From: Betaproteobacteria bacterium RBG_16_58_11
GTDB lineage: Bacteria > Pseudomonadota > Gammaproteobacteria > Burkholderiales > Thiobacteraceae
NCBI GenBank assembly: GCA_001770235.1
Contig: MEQN01000045.1
Span: forward strand, 7,253 to 16,647
Direction of reading: 5' to 3'
DNA: 9,395 nt
The position numbers were made by a program, and so were the translations under genes. Position 1 is the first letter of the stretch. Each line of letters begins with the position of its first letter. This document shows, piece by piece, positions 1 through 6,736 of the stretch. The notes under the pieces were generated by a model. That model saw only the letters and a program-made list of their open reading frames with translations, was not told the origin of the DNA and did not search any database.

Positions 1-82
1 GAGCCATGCTGATTAACAATAATTCATGACGAAACGCCTTGTAGATATGAACATTTCGTTGCGGGGATAGTGAACTGGAATA

Positions 83-110
83 TTGAATATGAATAATCAT
101 TTGTTATTAT
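83..110 (+). promoter_or_regulatory. Predicted sigma70 promoter of the LysR gene, with extended -10
   Basis: TTGAAT (83-88), a 16-bp spacer and TATTAT (105-110) preceded by TG at 102-103 form a good vegetative promoter with an extended -10. Transcription would begin near 117, so the ATG at 109, which lies inside the -10 box, could not be the start on this transcript. The rest of 1-108 is AT-rich and shows no gene; a loose inverted repeat ACGAAA (29-34) / TTTCGT (54-59) might be an operator, but this is weak. Promoter calls are by eye. Confidence 0.45.
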
Positions 111-1029
111 GGCGCGCATGATGAATCCGAATAGCGGCCGCTTTCCCGATATGCGCCACATGCGCACGTTTGTCGCCGTGGTGGATGCAAAAGGTTTTTC
201 CAACGCCGCCGAGAAATTGTTCATGACGCAACCCGGCGTGTCGGTGCACGTGCAGAAATTGGAAGAAGTGCTGGGGTATAAACTGCTGGAACGCTACCCG
301 CGGAAGGTCATGCTCACGCCATCGGGCATGCAGTTTTATAAATTCTGCCTGAGCCTGTTCGATCAACTGACCGATACCGTGGAATCGATGGCGCAAGGGG
401 TGTCGCAAGTGCATGGCTGGTTGAAGCTTGCTACACCGGGCAGCTTTGGCGGCATCTTGCTGCAGCACTTATCGCATTTGCAGGTGCAATATCCCTTGCT
501 GCAATTCTCCGTGCACTACCAGCCGAATGAAGTGATTTTGCGCGACTTGTATGAAGGGCGTCTGGATGTGGGATTCGTGACGGAGGAAAGCCGTGATGAG
601 TCTTTTTGTTCGGAAAAGATTTTAGAGGAAGAAGTGGTTATTTTCGCGCATAAACACCACAAGGCCTGCGCGATCAACACCAAGAGCGATATCGGCGAGA
701 TGCCCTTCATCGATTATCCGGATAGACGGCAGCTCTTGGATAATTGGCTATCCCACCATTTCGGGAAACACAATTTCAATCAAGATCAAATGCAGTTCAA
801 ATATTTCGTCAACAATTTGGAAGCGGTGATTCAACTGGTCGCCAAACAGCAAGGGTGTTCGGTGATCCCGCTCTCCGCGATTGATTCGCACGCCCTCAAA
901 AACGAGCTGGTCATATTAAAAGGGCCGCGGCCGGACCCGTTAAAACAGTCGATTTTCTGGACGCTTCGTTCCAATCAATATATTTCGAAGCGCATTCACA
1001 TCCTCAGAAATTCTTTTTTACCCGGCTAG
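109..1029 (+). CDS. LysR-type transcriptional regulator
   Basis: A 306-residue protein with the classic LysR layout. An N-terminal winged helix-turn-helix (residues about 17-76) has the family pattern SNAAEKLFMTQPGVSVHVQK (31-50), followed by a linker helix and a periplasmic-binding-protein-like effector domain from about residue 105 to the end. Such proteins are cytoplasmic, bind DNA as dimers or tetramers and respond to a small molecule; the effector and targets cannot be told here. Length is normal (about 300). Most LysR proteins begin only a few residues before the LRTFVAVV-like motif, so ATG at 151 (292 residues) or the ATGs at 118 and 121 are alternatives. A predicted promoter overlapping position 109 favours a later start, and no clear ribosome binding site decides it. 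The gene converges on ubiA with a 19-bp gap, so its target may be a divergent gene left of the window. Confidence 0.9.
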   Translation: MARMMNPNSGRFPDMRHMRTFVAVVDAKGFSNAAEKLFMTQPGVSVHVQKLEEVLGYKLLERYPRKVMLTPSGMQFYKFCLSLFDQLTDTVESMAQGVSQVHGWLKLATPGSFGGILLQHLSHLQVQYPLLQFSVHYQPNEVILRDLYEGRLDVGFVTEESRDESFCSEKILEEEVVIFAHKHHKACAINTKSDIGEMPFIDYPDRRQLLDNWLSHHFGKHNFNQDQMQFKYFVNNLEAVIQLVAKQQGCSVIPLSAIDSHALKNELVILKGPRPDPLKQSIFWTLRSNQYISKRIHILRNSFLPG

Positions 1030-1040
1030 CGGGTCGCGCC

Positions 1041-1055
1041 GCGCTGGATCAGCGC
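1041..1055. terminator. Small hairpin between convergent lysR-type gene and ubiA (weak terminator candidate)
   Basis: GCGCTG (1041-1046), a 3-nt loop and CAGCGC (1050-1055) form a perfect 6-bp GC-rich stem that covers the ubiA stop codon and lies 12 bp after the LysR stop. There is no T-run on either side, so it is at best a weak or Rho-assisted terminator. Confidence 0.25.
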
Positions 1056-1912
1056 AACCAATAATCCAAAGCAATACCGGCGAAGATCGCCGCGCCGACC
1101 CAGTTATTGTGCAAAAACGCCTTAAAGCATTTTTCCGGTTCGCGGTTTCGGATCAGGGTGTAGTGATAGGCCATGAGCCCCGCCGCCGTGGCCAGGCCTA
1201 AGTAGTATGGCCACTTGAGATGCAGGTGCATTCCCACCCCGATCATGATGGCGAGCAACACGCCGTAGCAAAACATCACCGCCGCGACATCATATTTGCC
1301 GAAGGTGAGGGCGGAGGTTTTGATGCCGATCTTCGCATCGTCTTCACGGTCCACCATGGCGTATTCGGTGTCGTAGGCGATTGCCCAGAACATATTGGCG
1401 AGCAGCAAGGTCCACGCCAGCGCGGGCGCCTGCCCGGTTTGGGCGGCGAAAGCCATGGGGATGCCGAAGCCGAAGGCGATGCCGAGATAGGCCTGCGGCA
1501 GCGCAAAAAAACGTTTGGTGAAGGGGTAGCTCGCGGCCAGCAGCAGCGCCGGCACCGACAGCATCAAGGTCAGCTTATTGAGCGGCAGAATCAGCGCGAA
1601 TGCGATCAAGGCCAAGGTGGAAGCCAGCGCCAGCGCTTCTTCCTTGCTGACCAGCCCCGCGGCCAGCGGCCGGTCTTTGGTGCGCGCCACCAGCGGGTCG
1701 ATGTCGCGGTCGGCATAATCGTTGATCACGCAGCCCGCCGAGCGCATGAGCACGGCGCCCAACACGAAGATCCACACGATCACCCAGTTCGGATGGCCGT
1801 AACTCGATAGCCATAAGCCCCATAGCGTCGGCCACAGCAGCAGCAGGATGCCGATCGGCTTGTCCAGCCGCATCAGCTTTTCGTACACATTGAGTCGTTC
1901 GGTCAGCGTCAT
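1049..1912 (-). CDS. ubiA: 4-hydroxybenzoate polyprenyltransferase (UbiA)
   Basis: Integral inner-membrane prenyltransferase that joins a polyprenyl chain from polyprenyl diphosphate to carbon 3 of 4-hydroxybenzoate, the committed membrane step of ubiquinone synthesis. The 287 residues match the family length. Both Mg-diphosphate-binding aspartate motifs are present: NDYADRDID at 64-72 and [12 protein letters not shown] at 181-192. Between and after them are hydrophobic stretches typical of the multi-helix UbiA fold. A good ribosome site (GGAG, about 6 nt before the ATG on the minus strand) supports the start at 1912. The gene follows a c-di-GMP signalling gene by 48 bp on the same strand, so co-transcription is likely. 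No ubiC (chorismate lyase) is seen beside it, unlike the E. coli ubiCA arrangement. Its 3' end faces the LysR gene. Confidence 0.96.
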   Translation of the reverse strand: MTLTERLNVYEKLMRLDKPIGILLLLWPTLWGLWLSSYGHPNWVIVWIFVLGAVLMRSAGCVINDYADRDIDPLVARTKDRPLAAGLVSKEEALALASTLALIAFALILPLNKLTLMLSVPALLLAASYPFTKRFFALPQAYLGIAFGFGIPMAFAAQTGQAPALAWTLLLANMFWAIAYDTEYAMVDREDDAKIGIKTSALTFGKYDVAAVMFCYGVLLAIMIGVGMHLHLKWPYYLGLATAAGLMAYHYTLIRNREPEKCFKAFLHNNWVGAAIFAGIALDYWLR

Positions 1913-1960
1913 CGGGCACTCCAGGCGGGGTGCCTATTTTGTTGGAGCCGGCGCGGCGGG

Positions 1961-4618
1961 TCAACCCGGAACGCCAGATAGTTTCGCGATAAACGCTTCG
2001 CTCGGCATCGGGCGGCTGAAGTAGTAGCCTTGATATTCGTCGCAGCCGCGGCTGCGCAGGAATTGCAGTTGTTGTTCCGTCTCCACGCCTTCCGCCACGA
2101 CCTTGATGTTGAGGCTGTGCGCCATGGCGATGATCGCGGTGACGATGGCGGCATCATCCGGGTCGGTGGCGATATCGCGCACGAAGCTGCGATCCACTTT
2201 CAGCTTATCCAGCGGGAAGCGCTTGAGATAGCTCAAGCTCGAATAGCCGGTGCCGAAATCGTCCACCGAAATTTGTATGCCCATATTGCTGAAGGTCGTC
2301 AAGGTGCGGATCGTGTCTTCCGGCCGCTCCATCAATAGCGATTCGGTGATCTCGATGCCTATTTGCTCCGGCGATAAATCGGCTTCTTGCAGGATGCGCC
2401 CCACCGTGGCCACCAGGTTTTTCTGCGCGAATTGGCGCGCCGATATGTTCACGACCATGCGGGTTTGCGTAATCCCCAGCGCCGCCCATTTTTGCCGCTC
2501 GCGGCAGGCATGGCGAATCACCCATTCGCCGATCGGCACGATGAGCCCGGTTTCCTCCGCCACGGGAATGAATCGATCCGGCCCAATCGGCCCGCTACTC
2601 GGGCTCCAACGCAGCAAGGCCTCGGCCGCGCCGACCTGGCCGCTGGCGAGATTCACGATGGGCTGAAAATGCAGCGTGAATTCGTTCCGCGTCAACGCTT
2701 GGCGCAGACTGCTTTCGATCTGCAGCCGCTCCGAGGCGGCCTGATTCATCTGCGGCGTGAAGAATTGGAAATTATTGCGCCCGGTGGACTTGGCGTAATA
2801 CATCGCGATGTCGGCGTTGCGCATCAGCGTTTCCACGTCGGGGCCGTCGTCCGGATACACCGCCACGCCGACGCTGGCCGAGGTATGCAATTCCGCACCA
2901 TCGATCGAATACGGCGCGGACAAGGAGACGATCAGCTTCTGCGCCACGATGCCGATATCCTCGAAGCGCTTGATGTTGGGCAGCACCACGATGAATTCAT
3001 CCCCGCCCTGGCGCGCCACGGTGTCTTCGTCGCGCAGGCAAGTGCGAATGCGCAAGGCGACGGTTTGCAGCAGGCGGTCGCCGACATGATGGCCGAGCGA
3101 ATCGTTGATGGTCTTGAAATGATCCAGATCGATGAACACAATGCCGACGCGTTGCTGCTGCCGGCTGGCTTGCATCAGCGACTGGCGCGCGCGATCTTGA
3201 AATAAATTGCGGTTGGGCAGATTGGTCAAGCTGTCGTTGTTGGCAAGATGAATGATGCGCGCTTCGGCCGCCTTGCGTTCGGCGATATCGCGCATGGCGC
3301 CGATGAACAGGTGCTCACCCGCGAATTTCACCTCGCCCACGCTCAATTCAGCCGGAAACGTCGTGCCGTCGCGCCGGCGTCCCACCACTTCACGCCGTCT
3401 GCCTACCGCATCCGATTGCCCCGTCTCCAGGTAGCGCATGAGATGCTGATTGTGCTGGCTGCCGAAGGGCTCGGGCATGAGCATGGAAATATTGTTGCCG
3501 ACGACCTCCTCCGCGCTGTAATCGAACATGCGCTCGGCGACGGAGTTGAAGGTGCGGACGACGCCCTCGCTGGTGATGGAAATGATGGCTTCGTCCACGC
3601 GATCAAGCACGGCGCGTATGCGCGCTTCGTTGCGGCGCAGCGTTTGATTCAACTCGCGCGAACGCGCTTCCGACGCCACCACTTGCCGCAGCAGCGGCAG
3701 CACTTGCCAGCGCAGCAGCAGCGCAGCGCCAACCAGCAGCAGCAACAGCACCGGCAACACATAGCGCGCCTGGTCGCGGATGGGCTGATACAGTTCGGCG
3801 GCATCGATGCGCAACACCACGCCCAGCCCCAATCCGCCGACCGGCATATAGGCGGATGCGCCCATCTCGCCCTGGCTATCGCGGCTCGCCATAAAACCGC
3901 CGCCCCCCGCCAATGCAAGGCTCATGGGCGTGGACTGGCCGGCCTCCATGCGCGGCAGGTGCGTCACGATGCGCGGCGAATTTTTCGTGGGAAAGCACTG
4001 TACATATTGGCTGTCTTCCGCCGCGCACAAATGCAGTTCGGCGGATTCGCCCAGATTGCTCAGACCGGTGATCAGGCCCAGCATTTCCGGCATGCGCCTC
4101 ACCGCTACCAGCGCACCCATCGGCTGCCCGGCTTTATAAATCTCCACCTTGGCCGTCATGAGCAAGCCGCCATCCCATTCGAGGCGGCTGCGATAGGGCA
4201 GATTCAGCGGCACGCTCAACTCGGGCTGGATATCAAGCGGGCCGGCGCGCACCAATTCGCGCCCGGAAAGGTCATATAAAACCAATGCATTGAAGCCCAC
4301 CGCCAAAGCCGAGTACAGCGCCGATTCCAACCCGCGCAACGCAGACTCATCACCGGGCCGCTTTGTGATAACGGCCAATTGTCCTTGCACGGACACGCCG
4401 CTCGCCACAGCCGTGGCATCGGCGAGGTGCTGGCGGATGTCGCGCTCCATCATGCGCGCGCGCAACGCCAGGTTCTGCTGCAAGCTGCGGCTTAATTGCG
4501 CTTCCGCCTGCTTGTGCATCACGCCGTACACCGATAATCCGGCAGCCACGGTCAAGCTCAAGAGGATCGCGCCGCTGATTAGACTGATGCGCTGCTCATC
4601 TCGGGTTCGAAATAACAT
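1961..4618 (-). CDS. Membrane sensor with PAS, GGDEF and EAL domains (c-di-GMP cyclase/phosphodiesterase)
   Basis: An 885-residue signalling protein that can in principle both make and break c-di-GMP. Layout: transmembrane helix about 11-33; periplasmic sensor region about 35-284, similar in size to double-Cache domains; second transmembrane helix about 285-303; short coiled linker; PAS domain about 330-447; GGDEF domain about 455-620; EAL domain about 630-880. The cyclase signature GGDEF is exact (538-542), with an allosteric inhibitory RxxD site exactly five residues before it (529-532). The phosphodiesterase domain keeps EAL (666-668), N724, E756, DDFGTG (786-791), K807 and EGVE (843-846), so both activities look possible; in many such proteins only one dominates. 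ATG at 4618 has no strong ribosome site, but the transmembrane helix begins right after it. It stands divergent from trmB and 48 bp ahead of ubiA. The signal sensed is unknown. Confidence 0.94.
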   Translation of the reverse strand: MLFRTRDEQRISLISGAILLSLTVAAGLSVYGVMHKQAEAQLSRSLQQNLALRARMMERDIRQHLADATAVASGVSVQGQLAVITKRPGDESALRGLESALYSALAVGFNALVLYDLSGRELVRAGPLDIQPELSVPLNLPYRSRLEWDGGLLMTAKVEIYKAGQPMGALVAVRRMPEMLGLITGLSNLGESAELHLCAAEDSQYVQCFPTKNSPRIVTHLPRMEAGQSTPMSLALAGGGGFMASRDSQGEMGASAYMPVGGLGLGVVLRIDAAELYQPIRDQARYVLPVLLLLLVGAALLLRWQVLPLLRQVVASEARSRELNQTLRRNEARIRAVLDRVDEAIISITSEGVVRTFNSVAERMFDYSAEEVVGNNISMLMPEPFGSQHNQHLMRYLETGQSDAVGRRREVVGRRRDGTTFPAELSVGEVKFAGEHLFIGAMRDIAERKAAEARIIHLANNDSLTNLPNRNLFQDRARQSLMQASRQQQRVGIVFIDLDHFKTINDSLGHHVGDRLLQTVALRIRTCLRDEDTVARQGGDEFIVVLPNIKRFEDIGIVAQKLIVSLSAPYSIDGAELHTSASVGVAVYPDDGPDVETLMRNADIAMYYAKSTGRNNFQFFTPQMNQAASERLQIESSLRQALTRNEFTLHFQPIVNLASGQVGAAEALLRWSPSSGPIGPDRFIPVAEETGLIVPIGEWVIRHACRERQKWAALGITQTRMVVNISARQFAQKNLVATVGRILQEADLSPEQIGIEITESLLMERPEDTIRTLTTFSNMGIQISVDDFGTGYSSLSYLKRFPLDKLKVDRSFVRDIATDPDDAAIVTAIIAMAHSLNIKVVAEGVETEQQLQFLRSRGCDEYQGYYFSRPMPSEAFIAKLSGVPG

Positions 4619-4633
4619 TGGAATAAAATGGGA

Positions 4634-4645
4634 TATTGATCAATA
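4634..4645. promoter_or_regulatory. 12-bp perfect palindrome in the divergent sensor/trmB region
   Basis: TATTGATCAATA reads the same on both strands and sits 16 bp upstream of the GGDEF/EAL start codon, in the spacer shared with trmB. It contains TTGATCAA, which resembles fused half-sites of the FNR type but lacks the 4-bp spacer that FNR needs. It may bind a dimeric regulator; this is inference from symmetry only. Confidence 0.3.
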
Positions 4646-4697
4646 CGTTATCGTCACTTTCGGCGCTATCTTTAGCTGCCCGAGCGTGCGCCTTTCT

Positions 4698-4706
4698 TGT
4701 TAGAAT
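4698..4706 (+). promoter_or_regulatory. Possible extended -10 element for trmB
   Basis: TGTTAGAAT forms an extended -10 (TG, one base, TAGAAT), with no convincing -35 at 16-18 bp. It would start a transcript near 4713, about 10 nt before ATG 4723. This favours 4723 over the in-frame ATGs at 4705 and 4636 as the trmB start. Confidence 0.35.
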
Positions 4707-4722
4707 GAACGCCCTTCGCACC

Positions 4723-5418
4723 ATGAATCAGCCCCTCCCTCCCATTCCGCGCCCGATCCGTAGCTACGTACTGCGGCAAGGCCGCATTTCCCATGCGCAG
4801 CAACGCGCTTACGACAGCCTGCTGCCGCGCTTTGGCATCCCGTATCAAGCCGCCAGCTTCGATCCTGGCCAGTCCTTCGGACGCAGCGCACCCACCGTGC
4901 TGGAAATTGGCTTTGGCATGGGAGAGAGCACGGCGCAAATCGCGCAGAGCCGCCCGGATCTGGATTTCATCGGGGTCGAAGTCCACACCCCAGGCGTGGG
5001 CAGCCTGCTCAAGCAGATCGAGGAAAGCGGGCTGAGCAATGTGCGCGTGATTCAACACGACGCGGTGGAAGTCCTGCAACACATGATTGGAGAAAATACG
5101 CTGGCCGGCGCGCATATTTTCTTCCCCGACCCGTGGCCGAAACTGCGCCACCACAAGCGGCGCTTGATCCAGCCCGGCTTCGTGCGCCTCATCGCCAGCC
5201 GCCTGCAGCCGGGCGGATACCTGCATGCCGCGACCGATTGGGAAGCCTACGCCGAACACATTCTCGCCACCCTGTCGCAAGAACCGCTGCTGGAAAACAC
5301 CGCCGACAGCTACGCACTCCGCCCCGCCTACCGCCCGCTCACCAAATTCGAGCAGCGCGGCCTAAAACTCGGGCACGGCGTGTGGGATATCGTGTTCCGC
5401 AAACGGGCTTCACCTTGA
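4723..5418 (+). CDS. trmB: tRNA (guanine-46-N7)-methyltransferase (TrmB)
   Basis: Cytoplasmic enzyme that uses S-adenosylmethionine to methylate N7 of G46 in the variable loop of many tRNAs. From ATG 4723 it has 231 residues, close to the usual 230-240. The SAM-binding motif [10 protein letters not shown] is at 60-69, the second strand [10 protein letters not shown] at 84-93, the family signature [15 protein letters not shown] at 133-147, and the C-terminal TKFEQRG loop at 207-213. The frame stays open upstream to ATG 4636, but those extra 29 residues have no family resemblance and part would lie in the predicted promoter; ATG 4705 is a second option. No clear ribosome site precedes any of the starts. 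The stop codon lies inside the -35 box of the tRNA-Phe promoter. The gene is divergent from the GGDEF/EAL sensor. Confidence 0.95.
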   Translation: MNQPLPPIPRPIRSYVLRQGRISHAQQRAYDSLLPRFGIPYQAASFDPGQSFGRSAPTVLEIGFGMGESTAQIAQSRPDLDFIGVEVHTPGVGSLLKQIEESGLSNVRVIQHDAVEVLQHMIGENTLAGAHIFFPDPWPKLRHHKRRLIQPGFVRLIASRLQPGGYLHAATDWEAYAEHILATLSQEPLLENTADSYALRPAYRPLTKFEQRGLKLGHGVWDIVFRKRASP

Positions 5419-5443
5419 CGCTAAAGCCCTTTTCGGGTGTAAT
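5415..5443 (+). promoter_or_regulatory. Promoter of tRNA-Phe overlapping the trmB stop codon
   Basis: TTGACG (5415-5420), an exact 17-bp spacer and TGTAAT (5438-5443) make a near-consensus sigma70 promoter. It is followed at once by a GC-rich discriminator (GGCGCGC, 5444-5450), a hallmark of stable-RNA promoters under stringent (ppGpp) control. The trmB TGA (5416-5418) lies within the -35 box. The start would be near 5450, giving a leader of about 39 nt before the tRNA. Confidence 0.75.
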
Positions 5444-5488
5444 GGCGCGCTTTCTCAAGCGGCTAAAATAAGTTTTTTAGCGCTCAAA

Positions 5489-5564
<76 letters not shown>

Positions 5565-5568
5565 GACA

Positions 5569-5608
5569 AAAAAATGGTTTGCGCGAAATCTCGCGCAAAC
5601 CATTTTTT
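5569..5608. terminator. Strong bidirectional intrinsic terminator after tRNA-Phe
   Basis: A perfect inverted repeat: six A's plus TGGTTTGCGCGA (5569-5586) pairs without mismatch with 5591-5608 across a 4-nt loop (AATC). The ends are an A-run on the left and a T-run on the right, so it can stop transcription of tRNA-Phe on the plus strand and of the ParE-like toxin gene, which ends at 5633, on the minus strand. Confidence 0.9.
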
Positions 5609-5632
5609 CTTCTAGGCAGCGATGGCCCTCCT

Positions 5633-5938
5633 TCACGGATACTCCCGAGCATGGTGCATGACACTCAGAACCACAACTGTCACACCATCCGGCTGTGCTT
5701 GAAAAATAATCGTGTAGGGAGTTCGCCGCCCTAGCACCAGCTCGCGCGTGCCGGGCACTCTCCCCGGTCTCCCGCTGGCGGGTAGCGTCGGGGCGATCAA
5801 ACTCAGCGCTGCCTTGTTGATCTCTTGAAGCATCCGCCGCGCGGCATCCGGGTTTCTTTCGGCATAGAAAACCATGCCTTCCGCAAGCTCGGCCAGGGCG
5901 GTTTTCGACCACTCAAGCCGCTTTTTTCTTGCGGGCAT
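5633..5938 (-). CDS. ParE/RelE-superfamily toxin of a toxin-antitoxin pair
   Basis: A 101-residue basic protein. The C-terminal half carries the ParE-type signature: GRPGRVPGTRELV at about 56-68, PYTIIF at about 74-79, and a final block VVVLSVMHHAREYP (88-101). The N-terminal part (LEWSKTALAELAEGMVFYAE) is the usual helical hairpin, and NPDAARRML is also typical of ParE. Family members poison DNA gyrase (ParE) or cleave mRNA on ribosomes (RelE); the pattern here is closer to ParE, but the target cannot be read from sequence. The start codon at 5938 lies inside the end of the antitoxin gene (26-bp overlap), which implies coupled translation. The 3' end abuts the bidirectional terminator behind tRNA-Phe. 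Length and end are complete, so it is probably functional. Confidence 0.85.
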   Translation of the reverse strand: MPARKKRLEWSKTALAELAEGMVFYAERNPDAARRMLQEINKAALSLIAPTLPASGRPGRVPGTRELVLGRRTPYTIIFQAQPDGVTVVVLSVMHHAREYP

Positions 5939-6164
5939 GCTTCTCGATAGTGGCGCCGATCTTGTCCATGACTTGATCGTGCGGAATCACGCGGCCCGCC
6001 GCGATATCGGCAAGCCCTGCATTTACCGACCGGACAACCCGCTCCGAATACTCGAAGCCATCGCGCAAGACATGCTTGAGCATTTTCTGAGGAGTGCTGC
6101 CGGCTTCCGCCGCAAGCCTCTCAAGGCGCGCGGTGTCGGCGGCAGAAAGCGAAATATTGGACAT
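5913..6164 (-). CDS. ParD-like ribbon-helix-helix antitoxin
   Basis: An 83-residue protein from ATG 6164. Residues 1-45 look like a ribbon-helix-helix DNA-binding fold (SNISLSAADTARLERLAAEA is the strand and first helix). The charged C-terminal half ([22 protein letters not shown]) resembles the toxin-binding tail of ParD/CopG-type antitoxins and ends in a lysine-rich tail (KKKAA). It should neutralise the overlapping toxin and repress its own promoter. A longer GTG start at 6185 is possible, but GGGA lies about 8 nt before ATG 6164 and fits better. A partial copy of the 3' part of this gene (116 bp, about 93% identical) is found 2.19 kb away, fused to another toxin fragment. Confidence 0.82.
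   Translation of the reverse strand: MSNISLSAADTARLERLAAEAGSTPQKMLKHVLRDGFEYSERVVRSVNAGLADIAAGRVIPHDQVMDKIGATIEKHARKKKAA
5935..6050. repeat. Direct repeat A, copy 1 (3' part of the ParD-like antitoxin gene)
   Basis: This 116-bp stretch recurs at 8128-8243 in the same orientation with 8 mismatches and no gaps (about 93% identity by eye). It covers the toxin-binding C-terminal part of the antitoxin plus the first codon of the toxin gene. The two copies flank hipBA, at an offset of 2,193 bp. Confidence 0.93.
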
Positions 6165-6196
6165 GGCACGGTTCCCAACGGTCACTGGGTGAGGCC

Positions 6197-6225
6197 ATTA
6201 TAAGGTAGACATGGGCGCACCCCAA
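6197..6225 (-). promoter_or_regulatory. Predicted promoter of the ParDE-like operon
   Basis: On the minus strand, TTGGGG (6220-6225), a 17-bp spacer and a consensus TATAAT (6197-6202) point toward the antitoxin gene and lie about 35-60 bp before its ATG. The -35 falls in repeat R (6211-6275). Confidence 0.55.
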
Positions 6226-6275
6226 CCCCAAACAGATGCGCATTAAGCCTCACTTGGGGCAGTTGGCTTTCTACA
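6211..6275. repeat. Direct repeat R, copy 1, upstream of the ParD-like gene
   Basis: Begins with ATGGGCGCAC and contains AAGCCTCAC and TTGGCTTT. The same order of blocks recurs at 8703-8766 in the same orientation, with one gap of about 6 nt and scattered changes. Both copies lie upstream of a minus-strand antitoxin gene. The rest of 6165-6475 is non-coding and holds promoters and operators. Confidence 0.7.
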
Positions 6276-6349
6276 ATTCGAAATGGGGCCGCGTGGATGA
6301 TGGGTTTGCGGGATTGTCTGTGGATAAATCTTTCTGAATTGCAGTTTGA

Positions 6350-6365
6350 TTTCCCGTTCGGGTAA
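6350..6365. promoter_or_regulatory. hipBA operator O1
   Basis: TTTCCCG, two bases, CGGGTAA: a 7+2+7 palindrome with one mismatch between arms. It shares the core CCCG-N2-CGGG with O3. Probable HipB binding site, furthest upstream. Confidence 0.6.
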
Positions 6366-6399
6366 TTTTAGCAAGACTATGGCCTAAGAGAATACAACA

Positions 6400-6413
6400 T
6401 TCCCGATCGGTAA
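6400..6413. promoter_or_regulatory. hipBA operator O2
   Basis: TTCCCGATCGGTAA: same symmetry as O1 and O3 but with one base less in the right arm's G-run (one mismatched pair). Its centre is 49 bp from that of O1 and 50 bp from that of O3. Confidence 0.55.
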
Positions 6414-6420
6414 ATATAGC

Positions 6421-6449
6421 TTGCGCAGAGGTGGATTCTGGTCAATAAT
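6421..6449 (+). promoter_or_regulatory. Predicted hipBA promoter
   Basis: TTGCGC (6421-6426), a 17-bp spacer and AATAAT (6444-6449), which differs from TATAAT by one base. The -35 is poor. The perfect palindrome O3 begins at the last base of the -10 box, so repressor bound there would block RNA polymerase. Start predicted near 6456. Confidence 0.45.
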
Positions 6450-6464
6450 TTCCCGAACGGGAAA
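6449..6464. promoter_or_regulatory. hipBA operator O3 (perfect palindrome)
   Basis: TTTCCCGAACGGGAAA is a perfect 16-bp palindrome 12 bp before the hipB start codon, abutting the predicted -10. It is the best match among the three sites and the likely main autoregulatory operator. It differs from the E. coli HipB operator (TATCC-N8-GGATA), as expected for a distant HipB. Confidence 0.7.
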
Positions 6465-6475
6465 CTCAGAAGACC

Positions 6476-6736
6476 ATGACATCCATTCGATCACCTCAAC
6501 AACTCGGCGATGCACTTCGTGCCGCCCGCAAGCAGCTCGGGCTGACGCAGCCACAGTTAGCGCTGGCATCAGGGGTTGGTGTGCGCTTCATCGTCGATCT
6601 TGAAGCGGGCAAGCCCACCTTGCGACTTGAAAACGTCCTGCGGGTCATTGATGCCTTGGGGGGAGAGATCCAGTTGAGCGGATTGCCTTCCGCTGCTGCT
6701 GAAGGCCAACGCGGGGGTAACAACCATGGCGCATGA
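6476..6736 (+). CDS. hipB: HipB-type antitoxin, XRE-family repressor
   Basis: An 86-residue protein with a single Cro/C1-type helix-turn-helix at about 9-66 (LGDALRAARKQLGLTQPQLA, then GVGVRFIVDLEAGKPT, then the helix LENVLRVIDALGG and the strand EIQLSG). This is the HipB arrangement: the dimer binds palindromic operators and holds HipA inactive. The glycine-rich tail after residue 70 is probably flexible. The 3' end overlaps hipA by 11 bp, the normal coupled arrangement. Three palindromes lie just upstream, pointing to autorepression. The ATG at 6476 has only a weak purine stretch (AGAAG) close before it; no better start is visible. The gene is on the opposite strand to the ParDE-like pair. 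Confidence 0.9.
   Translation: MTSIRSPQQLGDALRAARKQLGLTQPQLALASGVGVRFIVDLEAGKPTLRLENVLRVIDALGGEIQLSGLPSAAAEGQRGGNNHGA

Noticed and set aside
3248..4279. Long plus-strand frame (343 codons) rich in His, Gln and Arg
   Set aside because: Antisense to the well-supported GGDEF/EAL gene; composition reflects the GC-rich third position of that gene, and no domain is recognisable. The same applies to 2387-3205 and 1220-1810.
4636..4722. N-terminal extension of trmB to the upstream ATG
   Set aside because: The 29 extra residues have no family resemblance, and part of the stretch carries promoter-like sequence.
4672..5280. Minus-strand 202-codon frame opposite trmB
   Set aside because: Antisense shadow of trmB with no family pattern.
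6211..6275. Repeat R as an integron attC site, considered because toxin-antitoxin cassettes often sit in integrons
   Set aside because: No proper GTTRRRY / RYYYAAC pair is found at the ends of either R copy, the genes lie on both strands, and the copies lack a clear long imperfect palindrome.
6319..6327. TGTGGATAA, an exact match to the reverse of the consensus DnaA box
   Set aside because: A single 9-mer match is not rare in a window of this size, and no further boxes, AT-rich unwinding region or replication genes are nearby.
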